DNA of 26,912 nucleotides from Chloroflexota bacterium (GTDB taxonomy: Bacteria; Chloroflexota; Anaerolineae; B4-G1). The notes below the pieces were generated by a model, which was given only the letters and a program-made list of their open reading frames with translations, did no database searches and was not told the DNA's origin. The translations under genes were made by a program, and so were the position numbers. The DNA lies in NCBI GenBank assembly GCA_024232355.1, contig JAAEPW010000961.1, positions 1 to 26,912 on the forward strand. The letters run 5' to 3'. Every line of letters begins with the position of its first letter. The stretch's first letter is position 1. This document shows, one piece after another, positions 14,987 through 22,777 of the stretch.

Positions 14987-17900
14987 ATGGCAAAAGCTAC
15001 GTTTCAGGTTGGTGGCTTGATCGAGAACCGCTATCGAGTCCTCTCGATAATTGAAACGGGCGGGATGGGGGTCTTGTATCACGTGTCTGATGAGGCCCAA
15101 GATGGAGAAATCGTCGCCCTCAAGACGGTGAGATTGGATGTTCCAACAGCCGAAGTCCCCCAGAGAGTGGAACACTTTCAACGCGAGTTCCAGATACTGA
15201 CCCAGTTGCGCCACCCCAACCTCGTATCTGTCTATGAATTTGGCATCACCACCGAAGGCGAGATTTACTTTACGTTAGAGTGGATCGAGGGGCCGGATCT
15301 AGAGTCTGGCAGGCATTCGCTCAAGCCGGATGTTGCTATCCCGATAGTGGTGCAAATCTGTCGGGCACTAGCTTATCTCCACGCCCGAGGGGTGATCCAC
15401 GGAGACCTCAAGCTCGCCAACATTTTGTTGCTGGATGATGCTGCTGACCAACGCCATCAGGTAAAGATCGTGGACTTTGGCCTGGCGGGTGAGGTCACAT
15501 CATTGGAAACGCGCGCCCGATACTATACGCCAGGGTATTCGGCCCCCGAGGTCAGGGAACAATGCCCCATTGACCATCGATCAGACCTGTACAGCCTGGG
15601 GGCGGTATGGTACGCCCTGCTGGTGGGAGAGTCGCCCATATTCATGTTTGGCGCTGAGCGACTGATTCAGATTGCGCTAGACGAAGCCCTAAAGACCCAG
15701 GAACAGATTCCGGCAGCTCTTGGCAGAGTGATTGCCCGCCTGCTGGCGACATCTCCTGATGAACGCTATACCAGTGCAAACGAGGTAATTCAAGCCGTAA
15801 ACAAAATCACCGGGAGCACGTACAAGCTAGAGACGCGGGAAACGGCCAGTAGCTATGCCTTGCGCGGGCGCTTTGTGGGCCGAGATGCAGAGATGGTGGT
15901 GCTCCAAGAATTGTGGCAGCAAGCCCAATCTACCGAAGGTAAATTGGTGTTGGTCAGTGGAGAGGCCGGAGTGGGCAAGACGCGCTTGCTGGAAGAGTTT
16001 GTAGTGCAGGCGGGGTTGGAGGGCGCGCGGGTGGCCCGTGGGCAGTGCGTCGAGGGTGCGGGCATCGCATATCGTCCCTGGCGTGAGGTATTGCGGGTGT
16101 TGATCCGTTACGTGGAAGGTGTTGATCCATCCCAGCGAGCCGATTTGGATATAGGGCGCGTGGGAGCTGTGCTGGCGACACTGTTCCCCGAATTGTGGGA
16201 ACGGGATTACATGACAGATATTGCGCCACCGGCAGAGCTAGAGCCACAGGCTGCCCAACAGCGTTTGAACAATGCCATTGCCCAAATGTTGCAAGCGGCG
16301 GCGAGATTGCGACCGACAGTGGTCGTGGTTGAAGATGCTCACTGGGCGGACGAAGCGACGCTGGCTTTGTTGAATTTCCTGGCGCTAATTCCGGGCCAAT
16401 CAGGTTTGTTGGTATGCGTCACGTACCGCCCCAAAGATATTGGCCCGGATCATCCATTGATTGCATTGGCGGGTGATCGCGTGCAGCGCATCCCGATTCA
16501 GCATCTATCGCCCGATGCCACCATTGATTTGGTTAGCTCGATGCTGGGTTTGGAGGAACTCTCGGCGTTGTTGACGGAGCGGGTATCACAGATCACAGAG
16601 GGGAACGCCTTTTTTGTACAAGAATTGATCCGTTCGTTGGCCAAAGATGGGGTGGTGCTCCAGCGGACAGTGACGGGGTGGCACGTAAATCACACGGCGC
16701 TTCAAGAAACACGTCTTCCAGAGAGTATACGCCAAGTGGTCTGGAATCGCTTGGAGCATCTGGCGGTTGAGACACGACAAGTGTTGCAGTGGGCCGCTGT
16801 GGTGGGCCAGGTCTTTTGGGATGGCGTGGTAGAAGAGATCGGACCGGTTGCCAGAGCGCAGGTACAGGCCGCGTTGGCTGAGGGGGTGGAGCAAGAGTTG
16901 ATTTTGAAGCGAGACACCCTGACTTTTAAAAGGGAACAGGAATACATATTCGTCAGCCCTACAGTGCGGGAAACGAGTTATCAAAACATCTCACTCCAAG
17001 AGCGACAAAAGGCCCACGGTCGAGTGGCAAGGTGGTTGATCGCGCATAGTGGTGATAAAGATGGCGAGCACCTGGGTTTGATCGCCGATCATTTGGAAGG
17101 AGCAGGTGAAATCGAGCAGGCTGTGATCTACCTGCACCAGGCGGGGGAACAGGCAGCGGTACAGTTTGCCAACGTCGAGGCTATCGCCTACTTTGGCCGG
17201 GCACTTGATTTGGTGCCGCCAGATGATCTGGTCAAACGGTATGATCTCTTGTTGGCCCGTGAAAAAGTGTGTCATCTGCACGGTATACGCGAGACCGAGG
17301 CGCAAGACGTAGCCGAGTTGCAGAAATTGGCCGAGGCATTGGACGACGATGGGCGGCGAACTGAAGCCGCTTTGCGCCGGGCCAGACATGCTGAGGCCAT
17401 TACTGATTATCCGGCAACTATTGCAGCGTTGCAAGAGGTCATTGCTCTGGCACAGGCGACCCGAGATGTCTACAACGAAGCGATGGGGTACCAGCGGTGG
17501 GGGGAGGTTCTCTGGAACAAAGGAGACTATGAAGCGGGGCGGCTTCAACTCGAGCAGGCGTTGATCCTGGCCCGATCTGTGGGAGCGCGTGAGATAGAAG
17601 CGGGTAGTTTGAATAACATCGGTATAACCTTTTGGTTCCAGGGTGATTATGCTCAGGCCGGGGATCACTTTGAGCATGCTTTGCACATCTATCGTGAGAT
17701 AGGGGACTTAAAAGAGGAGAGTAAGGTCCTCAACAATCTTGGCATCGTTTCTTCATCTCTGGGTGACTATGCAAGTGCCCGCACGTATTTCGATCAGGCT
17801 CTACGCATTAGTCGAGATATTGGTGATCGACGGGCAGATTGCACAGCATTGAACAATGTTGGTCACGGGCTCTATTGTCAGGGGGCCTATGCTCAAGCCA

Positions 17901-18409
17901 AAGAGTATCTGACAGAGGGCTTGCGCATCAGCCAGGATATTGGGGATCGCGTCATGCAAGGGTATCTCCTGATGACCCTGGGACGCGTTCTGATCGGTTT
18001 GGAGTGCTTTGCAGAGGCCACCGACACGTATCAACAGGCATCGAGCCTACGGAAAGAGTTGGGGCAATCTCATCTGGTGATAAATGCCATAGCTGGCCTG
18101 GCGTACATCGCGATGCTTCAGGATGATCTGACTCAAGCCCAGACATTGGTTGAAGAGATTTTGCGCCACAACGAGGCCCGCTCTCAGGATGGTTCGGAGG
18201 AGTCTTTTTGGATTTACCTGACGTGTTATCGTATCTTGCGTGCGAACCTTGACCCACGAGCTGAGACTATTCTGGACACAGCATATCACTTGTTACAAGA
18301 GCAAGCTGCCAAGATCACTGATGAGGAGATGCGCTGTTCATTCCTGGAAAACGTGGCCATACACCGGGAAATCGTGCGTGAATGGATGGATCGACAAATT
18401 AACGAGTGA
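14987..18409 (+). CDS. PknK-like Ser/Thr kinase-AAA_16/STAND ATPase-TPR protein, copy B
   Basis: The 1140-aa paralogue has the same order of domains. The kinase has Lys46, IHGDLKLAN with Asp140, and VDFGLAGE with Asp163, but its Gly-loop is IETGGMG, with Glu23 where the first glycine is expected. The ATPase has Walker A SGEAGVGKT (324-332) and Walker B VVVEDAHWAD (Glu449, Asp450), plus a longer linker with PSQRADLDIGRVG. It has five clear 40-residue TPR units, the fewest of the four complete copies, then AAKITDEEMRCSFLENV and a tail ending RQINE. TAGGAGG precedes the ATG; the gap from copy A is 41 bp, so the two should share a transcript. A 725-bp non-coding gap follows. It resembles copy D more than copy A in the kinase and ATPase parts. 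Confidence 0.9.
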   Translation: MAKATFQVGGLIENRYRVLSIIETGGMGVLYHVSDEAQDGEIVALKTVRLDVPTAEVPQRVEHFQREFQILTQLRHPNLVSVYEFGITTEGEIYFTLEWIEGPDLESGRHSLKPDVAIPIVVQICRALAYLHARGVIHGDLKLANILLLDDAADQRHQVKIVDFGLAGEVTSLETRARYYTPGYSAPEVREQCPIDHRSDLYSLGAVWYALLVGESPIFMFGAERLIQIALDEALKTQEQIPAALGRVIARLLATSPDERYTSANEVIQAVNKITGSTYKLETRETASSYALRGRFVGRDAEMVVLQELWQQAQSTEGKLVLVSGEAGVGKTRLLEEFVVQAGLEGARVARGQCVEGAGIAYRPWREVLRVLIRYVEGVDPSQRADLDIGRVGAVLATLFPELWERDYMTDIAPPAELEPQAAQQRLNNAIAQMLQAAARLRPTVVVVEDAHWADEATLALLNFLALIPGQSGLLVCVTYRPKDIGPDHPLIALAGDRVQRIPIQHLSPDATIDLVSSMLGLEELSALLTERVSQITEGNAFFVQELIRSLAKDGVVLQRTVTGWHVNHTALQETRLPESIRQVVWNRLEHLAVETRQVLQWAAVVGQVFWDGVVEEIGPVARAQVQAALAEGVEQELILKRDTLTFKREQEYIFVSPTVRETSYQNISLQERQKAHGRVARWLIAHSGDKDGEHLGLIADHLEGAGEIEQAVIYLHQAGEQAAVQFANVEAIAYFGRALDLVPPDDLVKRYDLLLAREKVCHLHGIRETEAQDVAELQKLAEALDDDGRRTEAALRRARHAEAITDYPATIAALQEVIALAQATRDVYNEAMGYQRWGEVLWNKGDYEAGRLQLEQALILARSVGAREIEAGSLNNIGITFWFQGDYAQAGDHFEHALHIYREIGDLKEESKVLNNLGIVSSSLGDYASARTYFDQALRISRDIGDRRADCTALNNVGHGLYCQGAYAQAKEYLTEGLRISQDIGDRVMQGYLLMTLGRVLIGLECFAEATDTYQQASSLRKELGQSHLVINAIAGLAYIAMLQDDLTQAQTLVEEILRHNEARSQDGSEESFWIYLTCYRILRANLDPRAETILDTAYHLLQEQAAKITDEEMRCSFLENVAIHREIVREWMDRQINE

Positions 18410-18469
18410 GTTTTACTATTGGATTTTTTTCAAAAACAAATACGACTCTTCTGAAAAACCAAGAATTTC

Positions 18470-18575
18470 GCCGAGACACAGAGAGCGCAGAGAATTTGAC
18501 ACTGAGGTTGAAAATTCAATTGTTCAGCACGATTTTCTCAGAGCGCGTCTCTGTGTTTCTTTGTGTCTCTGTGGC
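18470..18575. repeat. Imperfect inverted repeat of the GAGACACAGAG type
   Basis: The left arm (18470-18492) reads GCCGAGACACAGAGAGCGCA and continues to CAGAG. The right arm (18549-18575) reads as its approximate complement, CTCTGTGTTTCTTTGTGTCT and on to GTGGC. The arms differ by a 4-nt gap near the outer end and a few substitutions, with about 56 bp between them. From general knowledge, similar CTCTGTGT...GTCTCTGTGGC sequences occur as dispersed repeats in many environmental bacteria. Here it looks like a small non-coding repeat element. Confidence 0.6.
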
Positions 18576-18605
18576 AAGGTGCCCTTTTTACGAGTCAAAT
18601 ACAAT

Positions 18606-18671
18606 TTGGAAGGTTTTTGGAAGGTCAACCACCCATTTTGTAAGGCCGTTGGAAGGTCAACAAGCTATAAT
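18606..18671 (+). promoter_or_regulatory. Three phased TTGGAAGG repeats next to a TATAAT box
   Basis: TTGGAAGG occurs at 18606-18613, and the longer TTGGAAGGTCAAC occurs exactly twice, at 18617-18629 and 18649-18661. The spacings are 11 and 32 bp, about one and three helical turns. A perfect TATAAT follows at 18666-18671, but no good -35 hexamer lies 17 bp before it. This could be an activator-dependent promoter or operator for copies C-E, although it lies about 460 bp from the copy C start. The call is inference. Confidence 0.35.
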
Positions 18672-18800
18672 ATGGGTAGACAGCAGCGAATGCTTCCTGT
18701 TAACCGTGCCAGGATTTGCTGGATTGTAGTTTGGCTATAACAGTAGACGTAAACTAATATCTCAGCTTGGAGTATTTCACTACTGGACACTTGGGACAAG

Positions 18801-18827
18801 TGGCACGAGTTTCACAAATTCGTGTCA
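18801..18827. repeat. Small hairpin with cacgaatt-type arms
   Basis: TGGCACGAGTTT (18801-18812) and AAATTCGTGTCA (18816-18827) pair at 10 of 12 positions around a CAC loop. It has no T tract of use on the plus strand. It probably belongs to a dispersed short repeat rather than a terminator. Confidence 0.4.
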
Positions 18828-18904
18828 TTTGTGATGAAAAAATTGGTTTTTGAACTCGAGTATTCGGTAACAAGGAATGATCTGGAGATTGGCTCAGAAA
18901 CAAC

Positions 18905-18932
18905 TTGACGCCATTACTCGAACTGGTACAGA
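18905..18932 (+). promoter_or_regulatory. Weak candidate promoter upstream of copy C
   Basis: TTGACG (18905-18910), a 16-nt spacer and TACAGA (18927-18932) give a moderate match to a sigma70 promoter. It is closer to the copy C start than the TATAAT at 18666 and could drive C, D and E. The -10 match is poor. Confidence 0.35.
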
Positions 18933-19134
18933 ATTGGAATTTCAGACTCGCTGTCGTTTTTGAACAATGTATACCCAGATAGGCTAGGATTAAGGAAATT
19001 TGTTGGCGGATTCAGTAGATTGAGCGAATAGATCGGCTTGATTTACTCAATCCGCTGATTAGTAGATGGATGAATGCAAGTGAGATTTCTTGCCCCAAAA
19101 CAAGAATTTCACTGGACGTATAGGAGAATTACGA

Positions 19135-22100
19135 ATGACAGAGTTTGCAGTTGGCAGGTTGATTGAGAATCGCTACCGCGTCTTGTCTGTGATCGGCAAG
19201 GGCGGGATGGGGACATTGTATCACGTGTCGGACGAGGCCAAGGACGATGAACTCGTTGCACTCAAGACGGTGCGATTGGATATTCCAGAAGCAGAGACAT
19301 CTGAGGTTGTGGAACGCTTCCGGCGCGAGTTCCAGTTGCTGACCAGGTTGCGCCATCCTAACCTGGTCTCTGTCTATGATTTTGGCATCACCACCGAGGG
19401 TGATATCTATTTTACGATGGAGTGGATCAAAGGCCAGGACCTGGAGCCTGGGCAGCGCCTGTTGGAGCCTGAGGCTACTATCCCAGTAATGGTTCAGGTC
19501 TGCCGGGCGCTGGCCTATCTCCACGCTCGGGGGGTGATTCACGGGGACCTTAAACCGGCCAATGTGCTCATGACGACTGATGGTCAGGTACAAATCGTGG
19601 ACTTTGGCGTGGCACTAGAAGTTCGGTCTGCCAGGATTCGGTCACGGTACTATACGCCGGGGTATTCGGCGCCAGAGGTAAGGGCACAGCGTGTTGTGGA
19701 TCACCGGGTGGATCTGTATGGCCTGGGCGCAATGTGGTACGCCCTGTTGGTGGGGGAGCCTCCCACGTTTATGTTTGGCGGCGAACGGCTGATTCGACTC
19801 ACGCTGGAAGAAACCCTGGCCTCTCAAGAAAAGATTCCACAGGAGGTAGGAAAAATAATCGTCCGTTTACTGGAAACATCACCTGATGAACGGTATGCCA
19901 GTGCCAATGAAGTGATCGAGGCCATAAATAAAGCGGCTAATAGTTCCTACACATTAGAGACACGGGAAACAGCCAGCAGCTATGCCTTGCGAGGACGTTT
20001 TGTGGGACGAGAAGCAGAAATGCAGAACCTCCAGACCGTATGGGAACAGGTTCAGTCTGCTACAGGGAGGATGGCGCTGGTTAGTGGAGAAGGCGGTGTG
20101 GGCAAGACACGCTTGGTAGAAGAGTTCGTCGTGCAGGCAGAATTGAGCGGGGCGTGGATCGCGCGGGGACAGTGTGTTGAAAGTGGGAGCAGCGCGTATC
20201 GTCCGTGGCGTGAGGTATTGCGGGTGTTGATGCGCTACGTGGAGGGGGCAGATCAAACAACCGCGCGACAAGTGGGGCCGGTGCTGGCGACGTTGATGCC
20301 CGAGTTACGAGAACGAGATTATATGGCAGACCTCGCACCGCCGACAGAGTTGGAGCCACAAGCGGCCCAGTTGCGTTTGAACAGTATGATGGCTCAGGTA
20401 TTGCAAGCGGCAGCCAAGTTACGGCCCACGGTAGTCGCCATTGAAGATGCCCACTGGGCGGATGAGGCCACACTCAACTTGCTGAATGTTGTATCACACG
20501 CTGTGGAACAGACGAGTTTGCTCGTGTGTGTCACATACCGCGATGATGGGAGCGACCCGGCCCGTTCTTTGGACACACTCTCAAATGGCCATATCGAGCG
20601 CATTCCGTTGACGGCTCTGTCGTCGGAAACCACTACGGACCTGGTGTGTTCCATGTTGGGTTTGGAACAGCTTCCCCACTCGTTGATAAAACGGGTGCAA
20701 CAGACGACCAAGGGGAATGCGTTTTTTGTGCGCGAGTTGGTCCGCTCATTAGCGGAGGGAGGGGACGTGCTCCGGCGCACCGTGTCTGGTTGGCAAGTGG
20801 AGCGTGCGGCCCTTGAAAAAGTGCGGATGCCCGAGAGTATCCGCCAGGTTGCCGGGCAGCGCTTGGACCATTTGTCGGAAGAGGCGCGGCACGTGTTGCA
20901 GCGAGCGGCGGTCATAGGACCGCTGTTTTGGGATGGCGTTGTACAAGAGATCAGTCAGGTCTCTGAGGAGCAGGTGCGGGCCGCGTTGCATGAAGGGTTG
21001 GAACGCGAGTTGATCTTTGAGCGAGAGATATCATCCTTTGATGGAGAGCGAGAGTTCCTGTTTGCCAAACCTGCCGTGCAAGAGGTAGGCTATGAAAATC
21101 TTTCGCCGGAGGAGCGTCAGGAGGATCATGCCCGCGTGGCCGCGTGGCTGATAGACCTCGGCGACGAGCAAGAGAACGAGCACTTGGGTTTGATCGCCGA
21201 TCACTTGGAGAGAGCAGGGCAAGCAGAGCAAACGGTCGTTTACCTGCAACGGGCTGGAGAACAGGCAGCGTCTCAATTTGCCAATGTGGAGGCGATCAAC
21301 TATTTGAGCCGCGCGCTCAATCTATTATCCAAAGATGAACGAGCAGCATGCTATGGATTGCTATTGATCAGAGAAGGGGTGTACGATGTGCAGGGAGCGC
21401 GAAAAGCGCAAGAGCAGGATCTGGAGGCACTGGAAAAATTGGCCCAAGCAATGGACGATAATCAGCGCCGGACCGAGATCGCCTTGCGCCAATCCAGATA
21501 TGGTGAGGCGACCAGTGACTATACGCACGCCATCGCGTCGGCACAAGCTGCTGTTGAATTTGCTCAATTAGCTCAAGATACAGGCCGCCAAGCGGAGGGG
21601 CAATGGCGGTGGGGATATGCTCTTTGGCGCAAGGGTGAGTACGAGGACTCTCGCGTTCAACTGAAACAAGCACTGGCTCTGGCTCGGGAAGCAGGCGCGC
21701 GCCGGATAGAGGCAGAAAGCTTGAATGATTTGGGTGTCTGCTCAAGCATCCAAGGTGAACATGCCAAGGCCAAAAGCTATCTGGAACAAGCCCTGGTCAT
21801 CCGCCGCGAGATCGGTGACCGGCTGGGGGAGAGCCTGACACTCAATAATCTCGGTATCGGTGCCAGTCACGTAGGCAACAAAGATGAGGCTTTGGATTTT
21901 ACGAGGCAGTCCCTACATATAGCTCGCGAGATCGGAGACCGGCGTGGAGAGGCTATGGCATTGGGTAACCTCAGTAATTATACCGCGGAATCGGGCGATT
22001 ATGTCATGGCCATAACTTGTATGGAGCAATCGTTGAGCATCCGTTGCGAAATTGATGATCGGTTGGGGGAGTGCCTCATGCACAGCAATATTGGCCTTAT

Positions 22101-22764
22101 TTATCTGATCCTAGGTCAGTATACCAAGGCCAGGGACTATTTTGAGCAAGCATTGCACATCAGCGACGAGATTGAAGAGCTGAGGATAAAAAGTGGTAGC
22201 TTGAGCGATATAGGAATGCTTCTTCACCATTTGGGTGACGATGATGCTGCTTTGCAGTACTTTTACCAAGCGAAAATCATAGCACAAGAAACAGGTGTTC
22301 GCAGTAACCTGGCACTTGCATTGATGGGGATCGGTCACGCATCGGGGGGCCTGGGGCAATTGGCAGAGGCCGCCGAATCTTACCAACAAGTTCTAAACAT
22401 CTGGCACGAGTTGAACCAGCAAAAAATGACCCTGGATCCTCTAGCTGGTTTGGCCCGTGTATCTTTGGCACAGGACGACTTGCTTCAGGCTCAAATCTAT
22501 GTAGAAGAGATCCTGCCCTATTTGGAAACTAACGATCTTTTTCAGGGAATGGGTGAACCTTTCCTGGTCTATTTGACCTGTTACAAAGTCCTCAACGCCA
22601 ACCAGGATACCCGTGCTCGTGAGGTCTTGACCTCTACCCATCGCTTACTTCAAGAGCGAGCGGCCAAGATCACCGATGAGAATCTGCGGTGCTCTTTCTT
22701 GGAAAATGTGGTTGTACATCGGGAGATTGTGGATGAATGGACGAATTGGCAAAGCAAAAAATAA
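19135..22764 (+). CDS. PknK-like Ser/Thr kinase-AAA_16/STAND ATPase-TPR protein, copy C
   Basis: The 1209-aa protein is started here at 19135 rather than at the in-frame ATG 45 bp earlier: TAGGAG precedes this ATG and the product MTEFAVGRLIENRYRV then aligns with all other copies. The kinase has Gly-loop IGKGGMG (Gly21), Lys44, IHGDLKPAN with Asp138, and DFG with Asp156. The ATPase has Walker A SGEGGVGKT (317-325) and Walker B VAIEDAHWAD (Glu437, Asp438). Seven clear 40-residue TPR units follow, then AAKITDENLRCSFLENV and a tail with DEWTNWQ. In the kinase and ATPase it groups with copy A (short linker ending RQVGP, AAQLRL), but its tail resembles copy D. It is followed after 13 bp by copy D. 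Confidence 0.9.
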   Translation: MTEFAVGRLIENRYRVLSVIGKGGMGTLYHVSDEAKDDELVALKTVRLDIPEAETSEVVERFRREFQLLTRLRHPNLVSVYDFGITTEGDIYFTMEWIKGQDLEPGQRLLEPEATIPVMVQVCRALAYLHARGVIHGDLKPANVLMTTDGQVQIVDFGVALEVRSARIRSRYYTPGYSAPEVRAQRVVDHRVDLYGLGAMWYALLVGEPPTFMFGGERLIRLTLEETLASQEKIPQEVGKIIVRLLETSPDERYASANEVIEAINKAANSSYTLETRETASSYALRGRFVGREAEMQNLQTVWEQVQSATGRMALVSGEGGVGKTRLVEEFVVQAELSGAWIARGQCVESGSSAYRPWREVLRVLMRYVEGADQTTARQVGPVLATLMPELRERDYMADLAPPTELEPQAAQLRLNSMMAQVLQAAAKLRPTVVAIEDAHWADEATLNLLNVVSHAVEQTSLLVCVTYRDDGSDPARSLDTLSNGHIERIPLTALSSETTTDLVCSMLGLEQLPHSLIKRVQQTTKGNAFFVRELVRSLAEGGDVLRRTVSGWQVERAALEKVRMPESIRQVAGQRLDHLSEEARHVLQRAAVIGPLFWDGVVQEISQVSEEQVRAALHEGLERELIFEREISSFDGEREFLFAKPAVQEVGYENLSPEERQEDHARVAAWLIDLGDEQENEHLGLIADHLERAGQAEQTVVYLQRAGEQAASQFANVEAINYLSRALNLLSKDERAACYGLLLIREGVYDVQGARKAQEQDLEALEKLAQAMDDNQRRTEIALRQSRYGEATSDYTHAIASAQAAVEFAQLAQDTGRQAEGQWRWGYALWRKGEYEDSRVQLKQALALAREAGARRIEAESLNDLGVCSSIQGEHAKAKSYLEQALVIRREIGDRLGESLTLNNLGIGASHVGNKDEALDFTRQSLHIAREIGDRRGEAMALGNLSNYTAESGDYVMAITCMEQSLSIRCEIDDRLGECLMHSNIGLIYLILGQYTKARDYFEQALHISDEIEELRIKSGSLSDIGMLLHHLGDDDAALQYFYQAKIIAQETGVRSNLALALMGIGHASGGLGQLAEAAESYQQVLNIWHELNQQKMTLDPLAGLARVSLAQDDLLQAQIYVEEILPYLETNDLFQGMGEPFLVYLTCYKVLNANQDTRAREVLTSTHRLLQERAAKITDENLRCSFLENVVVHREIVDEWTNWQSKK

Positions 22765-22777
22765 AGGGAGGCACAAA

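Larger units (their letters stand above)
18410..19134 (+). other. Intergenic region between copies B and C, rich in repeats
   Basis: I see no credible gene in these 725 bp. Short open frames at 18240-18740 and 18406-18729 lack a ribosome site, recognisable content and the base usage of neighbours. The stretch is more AT-rich than the flanking genes. It holds an inverted repeat (18470-18575), three phased TTGGAAGG repeats, a small hairpin (18801-18827), and near its end a GCGGATT...AATCCGC inverted repeat (about 19006-19065). No intrinsic terminator is obvious after copy B. Confidence 0.6.

Noticed and set aside
18240..18740. Small open frames at the end of copy B and in the B-C gap
   Set aside because: They run through repeat sequence, have no ribosome site and no recognisable protein content.
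19090..19134. Earlier in-frame start for copy C
   Set aside because: The added 15 residues match no other copy, while the ATG at 19135 has a ribosome site and aligns with all paralogues.
22676..22777. Earlier in-frame start for copy D
   Set aside because: It lies inside the end of copy C; the added residues are a frame-shifted reading of that gene's conserved tail.
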